NCBI GenBank assembly: GCA_004211885.1
Contig: SHBV01000011.1
Span: forward strand, 1 to 64,000
DNA length: 64,000 nucleotides
Direction of reading: 5' to 3'
Source of the DNA: Verrucomicrobiaceae bacterium
GTDB taxonomy: Bacteria > Verrucomicrobiota > Verrucomicrobiia > Verrucomicrobiales > DEV007
Shown here: positions 18,995 through 29,370 of the stretch, piece after piece
How the letters are laid out: each line of letters begins with the position of its first letter
How positions within the stretch are numbered: the first letter of the stretch is position 1
Notes under the pieces: model-generated
The model's input: only the letters and a program-made list of their open reading frames with translations
Databases searched by the model: none
Told to the model about the DNA's origin: nothing
Made by a program: the position numbers and the translations under genes

Positions 18995-19939
18995 ATGGTA
19001 ACCGCCTTACATTCGAACGACATCAAAGAGCAGATTCTTGAATTAAAGGAGAAAAGAAATGCTGTTATACTCGTTCACAATTATCAAGTCGGTGAAATCC
19101 AAGACATAGCTGACTATGTAGGAGATTCGCTAGGCCTATCATATCATGCAAAAAAAGCAGAAGCTGAAGTGATAGCATTTTGTGGAGTTCATTTCATGGC
19201 TGAGACGGCTAAAATTATTAACCCTAGCAAGACTGTTGTTTTGCCTGATAAAGATGCAGGCTGTTCGTTAGAGCAATCATGTGAGGGAGATAAGTTAGAT
19301 TCATTTTTGAGGGAAAATGCGGAAAAGAATTATTATGTAATCGCATATATTAATTGCAGTGCCCATGTAAAAGCACTGTCTGATTGTATCTGCACAAGTG
19401 GTAATGCTGTAAAAATTGTTGAATCAGCTCCCAAGGACAGGCCGATATTATTTGTTCCTGATCAGAACCTTGGATCATGGGTCATGGAACGAACTGGACG
19501 CAAAATGGATTTATGGCAAGGCTCCTGCTATGTTCACGTTGAATACACTAGGGAAAGTATCCTCAAGATTAGAGAAGAGCACCCCGATGCCGAGCTAATT
19601 GCACATCCGGAATGCACATACGCAGTAAGAATGTTATCTGATGAAGTTTGCTCAACAGAGAAAATGATTAATTATGCTCGTAATTCTAAAAGCAAAGATC
19701 TGATCATTGCGACCGAGAGCGGCATGCTTCATCGCCTGAAAAAAGAAGTCCCCGAGAAAAATTTCATACCTGCCCCAACACAGAACTGCGCATGCTCTGA
19801 ATGTCATTTTATGAAAATGAATACTTTGGAGAAACTTAGGGATTGTCTATATACATTAGAACCTCAGATCGTGATGCCTGAAGAGATCCGAGCCAGAGCC
19901 GAGGAGCCTATTCTTAAAATGCTATCACTCAGCGCCTGA
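18995..19939 (+). CDS. nadA: Quinolinate synthase
   Basis: A 314-residue NadA, which condenses iminoaspartate with dihydroxyacetone phosphate to quinolinate in de novo NAD synthesis. Recognisable elements are NYQVGEIQDIADYVGDSL near the N terminus, FCGVHFMAETAKI, AGCSLEQSC with Cys90 as the first cluster ligand, WQGSCYVH with Cys178 as the second, HPEC, and the C-terminal CACSEC group that gives the third ligand of the [4Fe-4S] cluster. The length is typical for the shorter NadA type. No nadB or nadC is present in the window. Its last eleven bases overlap the 3' end of the convergent MauE-like gene. Confidence 0.96.
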   Translation: MVTALHSNDIKEQILELKEKRNAVILVHNYQVGEIQDIADYVGDSLGLSYHAKKAEAEVIAFCGVHFMAETAKIINPSKTVVLPDKDAGCSLEQSCEGDKLDSFLRENAEKNYYVIAYINCSAHVKALSDCICTSGNAVKIVESAPKDRPILFVPDQNLGSWVMERTGRKMDLWQGSCYVHVEYTRESILKIREEHPDAELIAHPECTYAVRMLSDEVCSTEKMINYARNSKSKDLIIATESGMLHRLKKEVPEKNFIPAPTQNCACSECHFMKMNTLEKLRDCLYTLEPQIVMPEEIRARAEEPILKMLSLSA

Positions 19940-20375
19940 ACAGTACATTTAAGCGCATCCCATGGGCCGTATAGAGTAAATATAAAGCACATAAAAGAAG
20001 GAATAGATCAATGAAGATTTGCATTTGGATCGTTGTCCTAAGTCCAAGGCACCCACATTCGATGTCAATTCCCCTTAACATGAGAGAACTCAGTGCAGTG
20101 ATAAATGCAATGAGTATTGTAACGCATAGCGCTATGGCCCCTTTAAAAAGAATTTTGAAGAGCAGGCAAGTCCCTAAGATGATCTCCAATGGAGGCAACG
20201 TCATGGCACTGATTGCGATGAATGGGTCAGCTAGGATTTTATAGTTCCTTATTACAAGTTCAAGGGCCTGAGGATCTCTTATTTTGTAGATGCCGGAATA
20301 AATAAAAACTCCACCTAAAATGATCCTGAAAAGAAGTTCGATGGGATCTAATCTAGATTTGAGCCAAACTGGCAA
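19929..20375 (-). CDS. MauE/DoxX-like membrane protein
   Basis: A 148-residue integral membrane protein with four predicted helices (about 12-28, 48-70, 75-98 and 115-135). RIILGGVFIYSGIYKIRDP at the first helix is the DoxX/MauE signature, and CGCLG follows the third helix. MauE-type members take part in disulfide formation or redox maturation of periplasmic proteins. The paired cysteines in ECGCLG fit that idea, though no thioredoxin-like partner is adjacent. The gene overlaps the end of nadA in convergent orientation and lies 36 bases before leuB on the same strand, in the order leuB then this gene. The partner and substrate are unknown. Confidence 0.75.
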   Translation of the reverse strand: MPVWLKSRLDPIELLFRIILGGVFIYSGIYKIRDPQALELVIRNYKILADPFIAISAMTLPPLEIILGTCLLFKILFKGAIALCVTILIAFITALSSLMLRGIDIECGCLGLRTTIQMQIFIDLFLLLCALYLLYTAHGMRLNVLFRR

Positions 20376-20410
20376 CCTTTGTAATATTCACAGCATTTAA
20401 AAATTCTCTG

Positions 20411-21517
20411 TTAAAGATTGCTCAAAATAGCATCTCCCATTTCTGTTGTATTGACTCTGTGCGTGCCTTCTTCATTGGTAAATATGTCCCCGGTTCTATA
20501 TCCAGCATCGATTGTATTTCTAACAGCAAGATCAATGGCGTTAGCCGCATCAGTGAGCCCAAATGAATAACGTAGCATTAGCGAAGCTGATAGTATCTGT
20601 GCGCATGGATTGGCAATGCCTTGGCCTGCAATGTCTGGGGCAGATCCACCACTCGGTTCGTACATTCCAAAATAGAGCCCATTTCCTAAGGACTGGCCAA
20701 GACTTGAACTGGCAAGCATACCTAGAGATCCAGCGATCATAGCCATTTCATCGCTCAAAATATCACCAAACAGATTTGGTGCTAATAGTACATCAAATTC
20801 TCTGGGCCTTCTTATTAGTTGCATCGCAGCATTGTCCACATAGAGGTGATCCAATTCTACTTCAGGGTACTTTGAAGAAACCTTTTCAACAGTCTCTCTC
20901 CACAATATGCCATTTCGCAAAACATTAGCTTTATCTATTGAAGTGACACGTTTATTCCTCCCCATTGCTGCTTCAAAAGCAACACAAGCGATGCGTTCAA
21001 TTTCAGATTCTTTGTAAACCATAGTATCTATTGCGACTCTCTCATCACCGTGATTTTGAATTTCCTTGGGCTCTCCAAAATAGATTCCTCCAGTCAATTC
21101 TCGTACACATAAAACATCGAAACCTCCTTCCACTAGGTCAGCTCTAATTGGTGATGCATTAGTGAGTGATGGAAAGCAAATACTGGGGCGCAAGTTCGCA
21201 AATAGACCAAAGTGCTTTCTCAGAGGTAATAAGGCACCTCTTTCAGGTTGAGTGTCTGGCGGCAATGATTCCCACTTTGGTCCACCAACTGATCCAAAGA
21301 GTATAGCGTCAGAATGCTCACAAGAATTGAGCGTTTGATCAGGTAGCGGAGAAGAGGTTTCATCGATAGCTATTCCTCCAACTAATTGTTCATCAATAAT
21401 GAAGTCCACATTAAAATCTGATGAAACCTTATCAATTATTCGAATCGCTTCAGCCATTACTTCTGGGCCAATGCCATCACCTGATAGGACAGATATTTTA
21501 TATTCTTTATTACTCAT
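20411..21517 (-). CDS. leuB: 3-isopropylmalate dehydrogenase
   Basis: About 368 residues from the ATG at 21517. A TTG seven codons upstream also opens the frame but would add a non-conserved MIDFLHL, so the ATG beginning [20 protein letters not shown] is preferred. It is a beta-decarboxylating dehydrogenase of the leucine pathway, converting 3-isopropylmalate to 2-oxoisocaproate with NAD. Key motifs are [16 protein letters not shown], the substrate arginines in [25 protein letters not shown], the metal-binding aspartates in LFGDILSDE, and [14 protein letters not shown]. The REL-GG-YFG form separates it from isocitrate dehydrogenase. It lies downstream of trpF on the same strand. No leuACD genes are present in the window. 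Confidence 0.95.
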   Translation of the reverse strand: MSNKEYKISVLSGDGIGPEVMAEAIRIIDKVSSDFNVDFIIDEQLVGGIAIDETSSPLPDQTLNSCEHSDAILFGSVGGPKWESLPPDTQPERGALLPLRKHFGLFANLRPSICFPSLTNASPIRADLVEGGFDVLCVRELTGGIYFGEPKEIQNHGDERVAIDTMVYKESEIERIACVAFEAAMGRNKRVTSIDKANVLRNGILWRETVEKVSSKYPEVELDHLYVDNAAMQLIRRPREFDVLLAPNLFGDILSDEMAMIAGSLGMLASSSLGQSLGNGLYFGMYEPSGGSAPDIAGQGIANPCAQILSASLMLRYSFGLTDAANAIDLAVRNTIDAGYRTGDIFTNEEGTHRVNTTEMGDAILSNL

Positions 21518-21584
21518 GAGATGCAGAAAATCGATCAATGTTCACTGCATTGCAACTAAGTATATGAATCTTAAATAGGTTATT

Positions 21585-22244
21585 TTATTGTGAGAAACTG
21601 TTAATAGCTGAGATGAATTGAGTGATCAAATCAGGGTCCTTAAATCCAGCATCATTCTCGACTCCACTTGCCACATCAACTGCAGATGGGCGAACCGATT
21701 TAATTGCATTAAAAACATTTTTGGGAGTCAATCCTCCGGCCAATATGACGTCGGTTTGAGGATTGGCATTCACATATTTTTCGCCAATTTCCCATTCGAA
21801 TGATCTTCCGGTACCACCATAGTTGTCTGGGCAATAAGCGTCTAAGAGTATCGTTTTAATAGTAGATGAACTAAGATAATCAAGCGACTCGTTGTCCCTT
21901 ACGCCAACTGCACGGATGACCTTAAATCTTTCGGATATGGATTCACAATATGAGGAAGGCTCATCTCCATGAAATTGAGCGACCTGAATAATATTATCCT
22001 CTAGCAATGAAATGACCTCATCGGAGTCAGCGTTAACGAATACACCAACCCTTTCGATGTTATCATCTATGAGAGGGATCCATTCTTCTAGTTGTTTACG
22101 CGTGATGTAGCGTTTGGATTTATGCCAAAAATTGAATCCCAAAGAATTAGCACCAAGATTAATAGACATTTTAGCATCTTCGAGAGATCTAATTCCGCAT
22201 ATTTTGATTCCAATTCCATCACCTTTTACAAAGTCTGGTTTCAT
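21585..22244 (-). CDS. trpF: Phosphoribosylanthranilate isomerase
   Basis: A 219-residue TIM-barrel enzyme of tryptophan synthesis. It has the catalytic cysteine in IKICGIRSLEDAK, GFNFWHKSKRYI, the VGVFVNAD strand, QFHGDE, the general-acid aspartate in TILLDAYC, FEWEIGEK, the phosphate-binding LAGGLTPKNV and the final VDVASGVEND. These match TrpF in order and length. The ATG overlaps the stop codon of the preceding receiver-like gene by four bases, so it is translationally coupled. No other trp genes are in the window. The next gene downstream on the same strand is leuB, about 70 bases away, so a mixed amino-acid operon is possible. Confidence 0.95.
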   Translation of the reverse strand: MKPDFVKGDGIGIKICGIRSLEDAKMSINLGANSLGFNFWHKSKRYITRKQLEEWIPLIDDNIERVGVFVNADSDEVISLLEDNIIQVAQFHGDEPSSYCESISERFKVIRAVGVRDNESLDYLSSSTIKTILLDAYCPDNYGGTGRSFEWEIGEKYVNANPQTDVILAGGLTPKNVFNAIKSVRPSAVDVASGVENDAGFKDPDLITQFISAINSFSQ

Positions 22245-22687
22245 TCTTTAACGTTTTCAGTTTTAGCTAGAGCCATTGAATTCTCAATGACACTAATAAT
22301 TCTATCGATAGATAGTGGGCGAATTAAAATATCTTTAACTCTTGCGTCACGTTTAATCTGATCAATGTCTTTAATGTGATCTTCTTCTCCTATATAGATA
22401 ACGGCAGGGCATGTTCGAATGCCGCTATATAAAGAAGGGTAAACTTTATACAATAAGTCATAAAGTAATGAACCATTGAGGTTAGGCATATGGTACCCAA
22501 AAATGAATAAAGAATAGGGTCGCTTAATTGCCATCTCATAGGCATATTCGGAGCTGGGCGATGTATCAATGCCAATACTTAAGAGGTTTGACACGCTATC
22601 ACGCAAGAGTCTAAGAGTTCCTGTGTCATGATGGGTCGCGAGAACACGAAATGAATCTTTATTTTCTATTGATTCTTTAGCGCTCAT
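22241..22687 (-). CDS. Degenerate (pseudo-) receiver domain protein
   Basis: A 148-residue stand-alone protein with the alternating strand-helix pattern of a response-regulator receiver domain. FRVLATHHD corresponds to the first strand, SLFIFGYHMPNLNG to the phosphorylation loop, AVIYIGEED to the fourth strand and VKDILIRPLS to the fifth. The active site is lost: the acidic pair is His19-His20, the phospho-accepting aspartate is Gly64, the conserved Thr is a Gly and the conserved Lys is Arg123. It cannot be a normal phospho-switch and is more likely a protein-interaction domain or has a phosphate-independent role. No output domain is present. It overlaps trpF by four bases, which suggests shared expression, but its job is unknown. 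Confidence 0.65.
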   Translation of the reverse strand: MSAKESIENKDSFRVLATHHDTGTLRLLRDSVSNLLSIGIDTSPSSEYAYEMAIKRPYSLFIFGYHMPNLNGSLLYDLLYKVYPSLYSGIRTCPAVIYIGEEDHIKDIDQIKRDARVKDILIRPLSIDRIISVIENSMALAKTENVKE

Positions 22688-22740
22688 TAAGTGTTAATTT
22701 AACCTGTAAATTATTTTTATCTACCTACAAAGATTTAACT

Positions 22741-25611
22741 GTGCCAGATAAACAACAGACTACTAAGAAAACAATTTCCATACGTGGTGCTCGGCAGCAT
22801 AACTTAAGGAATATTAGTGTTGATATTCCCAGATCAAGTTTTGTTGTCATTACAGGTATGAGCGGATCAGGAAAATCCTCACTAGCTTTTAATACATTAT
22901 ACGCTGAAGGACAAAGAAAGTACGTTGAAAGCCTTTCAACCTACGCGAGGCAATTTCTTGATCAACTTGAAAAGCCTGAAGTCGACTCAATTGAAGGTTT
23001 ATCACCTGCAATAGCAATAGAGCAAAGGAACTCTTCCTTGAACCCAAGATCAACGATAGCTACATCCACGGAAATTTATGATTACTTGAGAATACTTTAT
23101 TCATCAATAGGAACGCCTCATGACCCCATAACTGGAGATGTAATAAGTAGGCTCTCTGTAGGAGATATAGTCGAAAAAATCATAGCTTTACCTGCACGCA
23201 CAAAAGTTATAGTGCTAGCACCAATTCATACGCCTAAGGGGACAGACATTAAATCATCTCTAGAAAGGTTAAAGCGTAATGGTTTTGTGAGGGCAAGACT
23301 GAATGGTGAGGACGTGGAACTAGATGCCGAGCTACCAACTTGCTCAAGGCATAAGAAAAACACAATAGAAGCTGTGATCGATAGAGTTATAATTAAAGAT
23401 GATCTACGTTCTAGATTATTTGGATCAGTCGAGACGGCCCTCCGCTGGGGAGATCAGAACATTGAGCTGCTTTGCCTGGAGGAGGAAAGTTCAGAATGGG
23501 TGCATTCAAGTTATACAACAACATTCAAAAATCCAAAGACCGGATTTTGTATGCCTGAACTTACGCCTAAGCACTTTTCATTTAATAGTCATCTAGGTGC
23601 ATGTGACAATTGCCAAGGCTTGGGCTCGGTGCTGCAGGCTGATGCTGATTTATTCATAACTGATGATCAGATGACAATATCTGAAGGGGCAATTAAGTCA
23701 TGGTGGTCAAGGAACAAAAAATTGAAAGCCATTCATGATAAACAAATAAATTCACTTTGCGAGTCAGTGAATGTGTCGATTGATACTAAGTATTGTGACT
23801 TAAGTGAAGATTTCATTGATTTAGTATTTAATGGGTCCACGAAGGAGCAAATGTCCAAAGGATTAAAACACGAAGGATTACTTAAACAGGCACAGAGACT
23901 ACACGAAACGAGTAAGAGTGAAGTAACAAGGCAAAACGTAAGGAAGTTCATGAACCCTAAGTCATGCCCATCTTGTAACGGCAAGCGATTGAGGCCTGAA
24001 TTTCTTTCAGTGACCTTAAGTCATCCTGAGCATGGCGACACATCGATAGACCAATTCGTTTCTTTTAATGTTAATGAAGCATTAAAATTCATTGCTTCGA
24101 TTAAATTTAGCAAAGAAGAAAAATTAATTTGTAATGAGCTTGTCAGTGAGATTTCAAAGAGACTTAAATTTCTTAAGACTGTAGGCCTTGCTTATCTCAC
24201 TTTGGACCGTAAAAGCAGTACCCTTTCCGGAGGTGAATCTCAAAGAATCAGATTAGCTACTCAGATAGGCTCAGGACTGTCAGGTGTGTTGTACGTTCTG
24301 GATGAGCCAAGTATTGGACTTCATCAATCAGATAACAAAAAACTTATTACAGCATTCAAAGACCTAAGGGACCTGGGAAATACAGTAATTGCTGTGGAGC
24401 ATGACACTGAAACAATTGAGGCAGCTGACTATGTGATTGACCTCGGACCAGGTGCTGGTCCTCGCGGAGGTGACATTATTGCTGAGGGAACTCCCCAACA
24501 AATAAAATCTAATGATAAATCAATTACTGGAAAATATTTGAGTGGTGAATTAAAAATTAATATACCGAAAACAAGAATAGTTCCTCCAACTAACATCTTA
24601 GGAGACGATTCGTTTGATTCGGGTTGGATTACTATTGAAGGGGCAACAGAGAATAACCTTCAGAAGATTAACGCTTCATTCCCTGTAGGGTGCTTCACAT
24701 GCGTGAGTGGCATATCAGGCAGCGGCAAATCTACTCTAGTTGACGATATCTTGAGGAAGGCTCTTTTTAGGAAATTTCATCAGTCCAAGGAAATACCAGG
24801 TAAGCATGATCGAATTACTGGCTTAAATCAGATTGATAAAGTGGTAGTTATCGATCAATCACCGATAGGAAGAAGCCCCAGATCAAACCCTGTAACTTAT
24901 AGTGGAGCTTTTACAGACATACGTAAATTATTTGCTCAGTTACCAACGTCTAAGATCAGAGGTTATGGACTAGGCAGGTTTAGCTTCAATGTTAAGGGAG
25001 GTCGATGCGAACATTGTCGAGGCGACGGTTCTCTAAAAATTGATATGCACTTTTTGAGTGACGTTTACGTGAAATGTGAAGTGTGCAATGGGAGCAGGTA
25101 TGATCAGGACACTCTCGATATTACATATAAAGGAAAAAACATATCTGAGGTACTAGAAATGAGCATTGATGAAGCGTCACTATTTTTTGCAAGAATACCA
25201 CAAATACATTTAAAGTTAAGAACTATGGGTGAAGTTGGATTAGGCTACATAAAGCTTGGTCAAGCTGCAAATACACTTTCAGGCGGTGAAGCACAGCGCT
25301 TAAAGCTAGCCTCTGAGCTTTCAAAAAAATCTACTGGTGACACAATTTATTTGCTCGATGAGCCGACCACTGGCCTTCACTTGTCAGACATTGATACTTT
25401 ACTCAAAGTATTAATGAAACTTAGAGATGCTGGCAACACATTGATTGTAATCGAACACAACATCGATGTGATTAAGTGTGCTGATTGGCTAATCGACATG
25501 GGCCCCGAAGGGGGTCCTAATGGAGGTGCAATTGTTGCTGAGGGATGTCCTGAGTTTGTCTCAAAAAATTCAGATAGCGCAACAGCTAAGTATCTAAAGC
25601 ATTATCTCTGA
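22741..25611 (+). CDS. uvrA: Excinuclease ABC subunit A
   Basis: A 956-residue UvrA, the damage sensor of nucleotide excision repair. It begins at GTG (22741); no ATG close by keeps the N-terminal [13 protein letters not shown]. It has two ATPase modules: Walker A sites GMSGSGKSS and GISGSGKST, signatures LSGGESQR and LSGGEAQR, and Walker B segments [10 protein letters not shown] and [10 protein letters not shown]. Zinc-binding cysteine pairs appear as CDNC / CPSC in the first half and CEHC / CEVC in the second. The UvrB-binding and insertion regions are of normal size. It is monocistronic here, diverging from the receiver-like gene and converging with the aldolase/dehydrogenase gene four bases away. 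Housekeeping UvrA is more likely than a UvrA2 or drug-resistance paralogue, as the full domain set is present. Confidence 0.95.
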   Translation: MPDKQQTTKKTISIRGARQHNLRNISVDIPRSSFVVITGMSGSGKSSLAFNTLYAEGQRKYVESLSTYARQFLDQLEKPEVDSIEGLSPAIAIEQRNSSLNPRSTIATSTEIYDYLRILYSSIGTPHDPITGDVISRLSVGDIVEKIIALPARTKVIVLAPIHTPKGTDIKSSLERLKRNGFVRARLNGEDVELDAELPTCSRHKKNTIEAVIDRVIIKDDLRSRLFGSVETALRWGDQNIELLCLEEESSEWVHSSYTTTFKNPKTGFCMPELTPKHFSFNSHLGACDNCQGLGSVLQADADLFITDDQMTISEGAIKSWWSRNKKLKAIHDKQINSLCESVNVSIDTKYCDLSEDFIDLVFNGSTKEQMSKGLKHEGLLKQAQRLHETSKSEVTRQNVRKFMNPKSCPSCNGKRLRPEFLSVTLSHPEHGDTSIDQFVSFNVNEALKFIASIKFSKEEKLICNELVSEISKRLKFLKTVGLAYLTLDRKSSTLSGGESQRIRLATQIGSGLSGVLYVLDEPSIGLHQSDNKKLITAFKDLRDLGNTVIAVEHDTETIEAADYVIDLGPGAGPRGGDIIAEGTPQQIKSNDKSITGKYLSGELKINIPKTRIVPPTNILGDDSFDSGWITIEGATENNLQKINASFPVGCFTCVSGISGSGKSTLVDDILRKALFRKFHQSKEIPGKHDRITGLNQIDKVVVIDQSPIGRSPRSNPVTYSGAFTDIRKLFAQLPTSKIRGYGLGRFSFNVKGGRCEHCRGDGSLKIDMHFLSDVYVKCEVCNGSRYDQDTLDITYKGKNISEVLEMSIDEASLFFARIPQIHLKLRTMGEVGLGYIKLGQAANTLSGGEAQRLKLASELSKKSTGDTIYLLDEPTTGLHLSDIDTLLKVLMKLRDAGNTLIVIEHNIDVIKCADWLIDMGPEGGPNGGAIVAEGCPEFVSKNSDSATAKYLKHYL

Positions 25612-25615
25612 ATCG

Positions 25616-27595
25616 CTAGATGACCCGATCGTTGCCGCCATCTAAAGAGATCTGAGATCCAGTAGTTTTAGAAAATACTGGCCCGCACATAGTAGAAACC
25701 ATCGATCCAACATCGGCAGATCGAATCTCAGTCTTCATAAGATTTCTAGTTTTATACTGATCAACTGTTATGCCGTACCTTTCAGCTGAACGGGCCAGAG
25801 CTTCTGGCGTCCATAACTTGGTATCAAAGACGGCGTCCGGGTGAATAATGTTGCAGCGAACCCCATGAGGCGCCAGTTCTAGGGCTGCGACTCTACACAA
25901 TTGAGTGAGGCCAGCCTTGGCACATGAATAGCTCCCAGCACCTGCTCCAGGAGCCTTTACATTCCTTGAACCAACTAAAACGATTGAACCTCCAATTGCT
26001 TGCTTTATATGAGGAATCGAATGTTTGAGAAGGACTTGATGACTCGTGAGATTAACAGCCAAGGACTTGTTCCAGTTGTTTTGATTCATTTTATCCAGAT
26101 AAGCGCCAGCAGTGAATATTCCTGCATTACTTACGAGCAAATCAAGGCCTCCAAAATCTTTAATTATGTCGTCTATAATTGATTTTACTTTAGTTTCGTT
26201 AGTGAGATTTATTACTTGGCCATGCGCTCCAATCTTAGTCATTTGATTCACTATTTCTGGATTCAAATCTAAACCAATTACCACTGCCCCATCTTTGGCT
26301 AGGGCTTGAGCACAAGCAAAACCGATGCCAGCAGCGGAGCCAGTGACAATGGCAACCTTGCCTTGATGGGGCTTATTAGTGGCGGTCGATTTATTTAGCT
26401 TAGCTTGCTCAAGTTCCCAATACTCGATCTCAAATAACTTTTTGGCGGACAAAGCCTTCCATCCACCGAGTCCATACTCTGAATGCTGTATGCTCTTTAT
26501 GGTATGTTTTACAATGTCTGAAACAATTTGTGTTTCTTTAAGATTTCTGCCAAATGATATAATTCCATGTCCTGGCCATATTGCCCAACGAGGAGCTGGG
26601 TCAAGCATTGTCATTGAGGAATCTGAATATCTGTTAAAATAAGCAGAATAATTTTGAGCGTATTTATCGATTGATCGTTGGGGATCACCGTCAATTATAG
26701 CCGGAATTCGTTTTGTTCTAATGACATGGTCTGGTGTCAGAGGCCCCCTACAAGCTATTGCCTTGAGGTTTTTTAAATTAGAGTAACCGCAAGCAAGAGC
26801 AGAGTCATCTAAAGATGCAATGACTGGAAATTGAGACCATTCAGACACGATTTGTCTTATAGATGAAAGCGTAACTGGATCAATGTGCTTGGATTTGGCC
26901 TTTGAAAGCGATTTACCTTTGAAGGATTTTTTTATTTTTCTTTCTGCTTTAGATACGAACTCAATCATTAACTCATAACTTTTCCGAGCTTCATTGTGGA
27001 AAGTAAATATCCCATGATTCATTAAAATTAATGCATCTACCTTGGAGAAGTCAGCTGATTTGAGCCTCTTTAATATTGTTTTAGCCAAGACAAATCCAGG
27101 CATGACGTAAGGGATAACTAAAGCTCTACTTCCATAAACTTCTTCAATTAGTTCTTTAGAATTTGGTGAGTTAGTTAATGAAAGAACGGCATCTGCATGA
27201 GTATGATCAACGAACCGATGAGGTATGACAGCATGTACAATGGCCTCAATTGAAGGAGTCGAAGAATTTGGATCTTCCATTGAAGCTCTGCATTCTCGGA
27301 CCATGTCAGTGTCTGACAGGTAATCAAATTCGGATAACTTGAGGAGTGTCTTTAAGCAGCATGGGGAAAAGTTGCTCTTTTCGATGGTTTCAAGGTCACA
27401 GCCGCTCCCTTTAACATAAAGAATCTCCTTCTGCTTACCATAAAAGTCCTTCTTATTAACTTTGACTGATGTGTTTCCACCGCCATGAAGGACAAGGTCA
27501 GAATCGGCACCAAGTAATCTTGAAGAGTAAACTCGCTGAGCTAAAAGATTGCTACCAAACTTTTTAGCTTCTTTTTCGTTCCAGAGTGATTTCAT
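25616..27595 (-). CDS. Bifunctional class II aldolase / short-chain dehydrogenase
   Basis: A 659-residue fusion. The first 390 residues form a class II (RhaD/FucA/AraD-type) aldolase with LHGGGNTSVK, VKGSG, the metal-binding HTHADAV and MNHGIFTF. The last 255 form an SDR with TGSAAGIG for the cofactor, SNAG, and the catalytic Tyr-Lys pair in YSCAKAG, ending near ISLDGGNDRVI. This architecture matches the rhamnulose-1-phosphate aldolase/lactaldehyde dehydrogenase fusion (YuxG/RhaEW type), which splits a deoxy-sugar phosphate and oxidises or reduces the aldehyde. No rhamnose isomerase or kinase genes are adjacent, so another deoxy-sugar such as fucose is possible. Its ATG overlaps the end of glnS by four bases. 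Confidence 0.9.
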   Translation of the reverse strand: MKSLWNEKEAKKFGSNLLAQRVYSSRLLGADSDLVLHGGGNTSVKVNKKDFYGKQKEILYVKGSGCDLETIEKSNFSPCCLKTLLKLSEFDYLSDTDMVRECRASMEDPNSSTPSIEAIVHAVIPHRFVDHTHADAVLSLTNSPNSKELIEEVYGSRALVIPYVMPGFVLAKTILKRLKSADFSKVDALILMNHGIFTFHNEARKSYELMIEFVSKAERKIKKSFKGKSLSKAKSKHIDPVTLSSIRQIVSEWSQFPVIASLDDSALACGYSNLKNLKAIACRGPLTPDHVIRTKRIPAIIDGDPQRSIDKYAQNYSAYFNRYSDSSMTMLDPAPRWAIWPGHGIISFGRNLKETQIVSDIVKHTIKSIQHSEYGLGGWKALSAKKLFEIEYWELEQAKLNKSTATNKPHQGKVAIVTGSAAGIGFACAQALAKDGAVVIGLDLNPEIVNQMTKIGAHGQVINLTNETKVKSIIDDIIKDFGGLDLLVSNAGIFTAGAYLDKMNQNNWNKSLAVNLTSHQVLLKHSIPHIKQAIGGSIVLVGSRNVKAPGAGAGSYSCAKAGLTQLCRVAALELAPHGVRCNIIHPDAVFDTKLWTPEALARSAERYGITVDQYKTRNLMKTEIRSADVGSMVSTMCGPVFSKTTGSQISLDGGNDRVI

Positions 27596-29280
27596 TTTTT
27601 ATTAATTTTGGCCCAGCTGTCACGAAGCGCTATGGTGCGGTTAAATACTAGAGAATCTATAGATGAATTTTTGGAATCAACGCAAAAATAGCCTTTCCTT
27701 TCAAATTGGTAACTTGCACCTATGATAGCCTCAGCCAAGGATGGCTCAAGTTTACTATTTTTTAGTACTGTCAGTGCCTCTGTATTTATGACAGTTCTCC
27801 AGTCATCTTCGGCCCCAGGCTCATCAACTATAAAGGTACGGTCATAGAGTCTTATCTCTGCGCTTATGGCTTCATTAAAAGGGACCCAATGAATGGCAGC
27901 CCTGACTTTACGTCCTTCTGGATTCTTTCCTAAAGTTAACGGATCATAGGTACATTTTAACTCTGTCACATTACCGTCTGAGTCCTTTATAACTTCATCA
28001 CATTTGATGCAATATGAATAACGTAGTCTGACCTCTGATCCTGGGCTTAACCGATAAAACTTCTTGGGTGGATCCTCCATAAAATCATCTCTTTCAATGA
28101 AGACGGTACCTGATAATGGTATTTTTCGAGCTCCAAGAGAATCATCACCAGGATTATTAATTGCATTCATCTGTTCTGAATGATCTTCACCTGGCCAATT
28201 AGTGATACTAACTTTGATTGGGTCAAGTACGACCATCTTTCTTAAAGCCTCACGATTTAACTGCTCCCTGATTGCATGATCGAGCAAGGCAATGTCTGTT
28301 ATTCCGCTGAACTTAGTGACTCCAACAGTTTTACAAAATGATCGCAATGCTTCTGGCGGATAGCCTCTGCGTCGCATTCCGGATATCGTAGACATTCGGG
28401 GATCGTCCCAACCGTCAACGTGACCTTCTTCAACCATTTGGATCAAACGCCTCTTACTCATGAGAGTGAAAGTAGGTTGTAGTTTTGAAAACTCAATTTG
28501 TCGTGGCTTATGAGGAACAGGTAAATTCTCAACGAACCAGTCATACAAGGGCCTATGCTGCTCAAATTCGAGGGTACATAATGAATGAGTAATTGCTTCT
28601 ATTGCATCGCATTGTCCATGAGCAAAGTCATAGCTCGGATAAATGCACCAATCGGTCCCTGTCCTGTGATGTTTAGCATGGAGTATTCTATAGATCACCG
28701 GGTCCCTAAGATTGATATTCGGATCAGCCATATCAATCTTTGCTCTTAAAACTTTTTCACCATCCTTAAATTCTCCACTCCTCATTTGTGAAAAGATCTC
28801 TAGGCTCTCTTTAACTGGGCGGTCTCTGAATGGACTGTCCTTTCCAGGTTCAGTTAATGTTCCTCGGTATTCACGAATCTGATCAGCTGTCAACTCGTCG
28901 ACGTATGCCTTCCCTTCATTAATTAAATGAATAGCCCATTCGTACAACTGCTCAAAATTATCAGAGGCAAAAAACAAATGATCACCCCAGTCGAAACCTA
29001 GCCACTTTATGTCCTCTTTAATTGAATCAACATATTCGGTCTCTTCCTTAGTAGGGTTAGTATCATCAAACCGTAAATGGCACCGAGATCCGGTTGACGC
29101 GTTTTCTTCAGCAATTCCAAAATTCAGACAGATAGACTTTGCATGACCAAGGTGCAAATAGCCATTCGGCTCTGGAGGAAACCTAGTCACTGTAGTTGAG
29201 TGCTTACCAGAATCTAAGTCCGCACGAATAATGTCCCTAATAAAATCAGAAGATTCGTTAATATTACTGTTTTCAGCCAT
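27592..29280 (-). CDS. glnS: Glutamine-tRNA ligase
   Basis: A 562-residue class I aminoacyl-tRNA synthetase. It has the HIGH equivalent HLGH in FPPEPNGYLHLGHAKS, the GlnRS-type FDDTNP, YPSYDFAHGQCDAIE, the KMSKS equivalent MSKRR in the catalytic domain, WDDPRM, and a two-part beta-barrel C-terminal anticodon-binding domain. FPPEPNG and the full-length barrel domain point to GlnRS rather than a non-discriminating GluRS. It charges tRNA-Gln directly, so this organism does not rely only on the amidotransferase route. A GGAGG-like sequence lies about 14 bases before the ATG. The downstream aldolase/dehydrogenase overlaps it by four bases. Confidence 0.96.
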   Translation of the reverse strand: MAENSNINESSDFIRDIIRADLDSGKHSTTVTRFPPEPNGYLHLGHAKSICLNFGIAEENASTGSRCHLRFDDTNPTKEETEYVDSIKEDIKWLGFDWGDHLFFASDNFEQLYEWAIHLINEGKAYVDELTADQIREYRGTLTEPGKDSPFRDRPVKESLEIFSQMRSGEFKDGEKVLRAKIDMADPNINLRDPVIYRILHAKHHRTGTDWCIYPSYDFAHGQCDAIEAITHSLCTLEFEQHRPLYDWFVENLPVPHKPRQIEFSKLQPTFTLMSKRRLIQMVEEGHVDGWDDPRMSTISGMRRRGYPPEALRSFCKTVGVTKFSGITDIALLDHAIREQLNREALRKMVVLDPIKVSITNWPGEDHSEQMNAINNPGDDSLGARKIPLSGTVFIERDDFMEDPPKKFYRLSPGSEVRLRYSYCIKCDEVIKDSDGNVTELKCTYDPLTLGKNPEGRKVRAAIHWVPFNEAISAEIRLYDRTFIVDEPGAEDDWRTVINTEALTVLKNSKLEPSLAEAIIGASYQFERKGYFCVDSKNSSIDSLVFNRTIALRDSWAKINKK

Positions 29281-29370
29281 TATAAAAATTACCCTCCATT
29301 ATGGCACAGCAGTATTCTTATTCCACTCAGATTTGTTACATACTTGAACATCGACTCATAAGAAATCAAA

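Noticed and set aside
22741..25611. UvrA2 or drug-exporting paralogue
   Set aside because: Both ATPase modules and all zinc-finger pairs of housekeeping UvrA are present with no fused transporter or resistance neighbour.
25616..27595. Two separate genes fused by sequencing error
   Set aside because: The aldolase-SDR fusion is a known architecture and the linker is uninterrupted.
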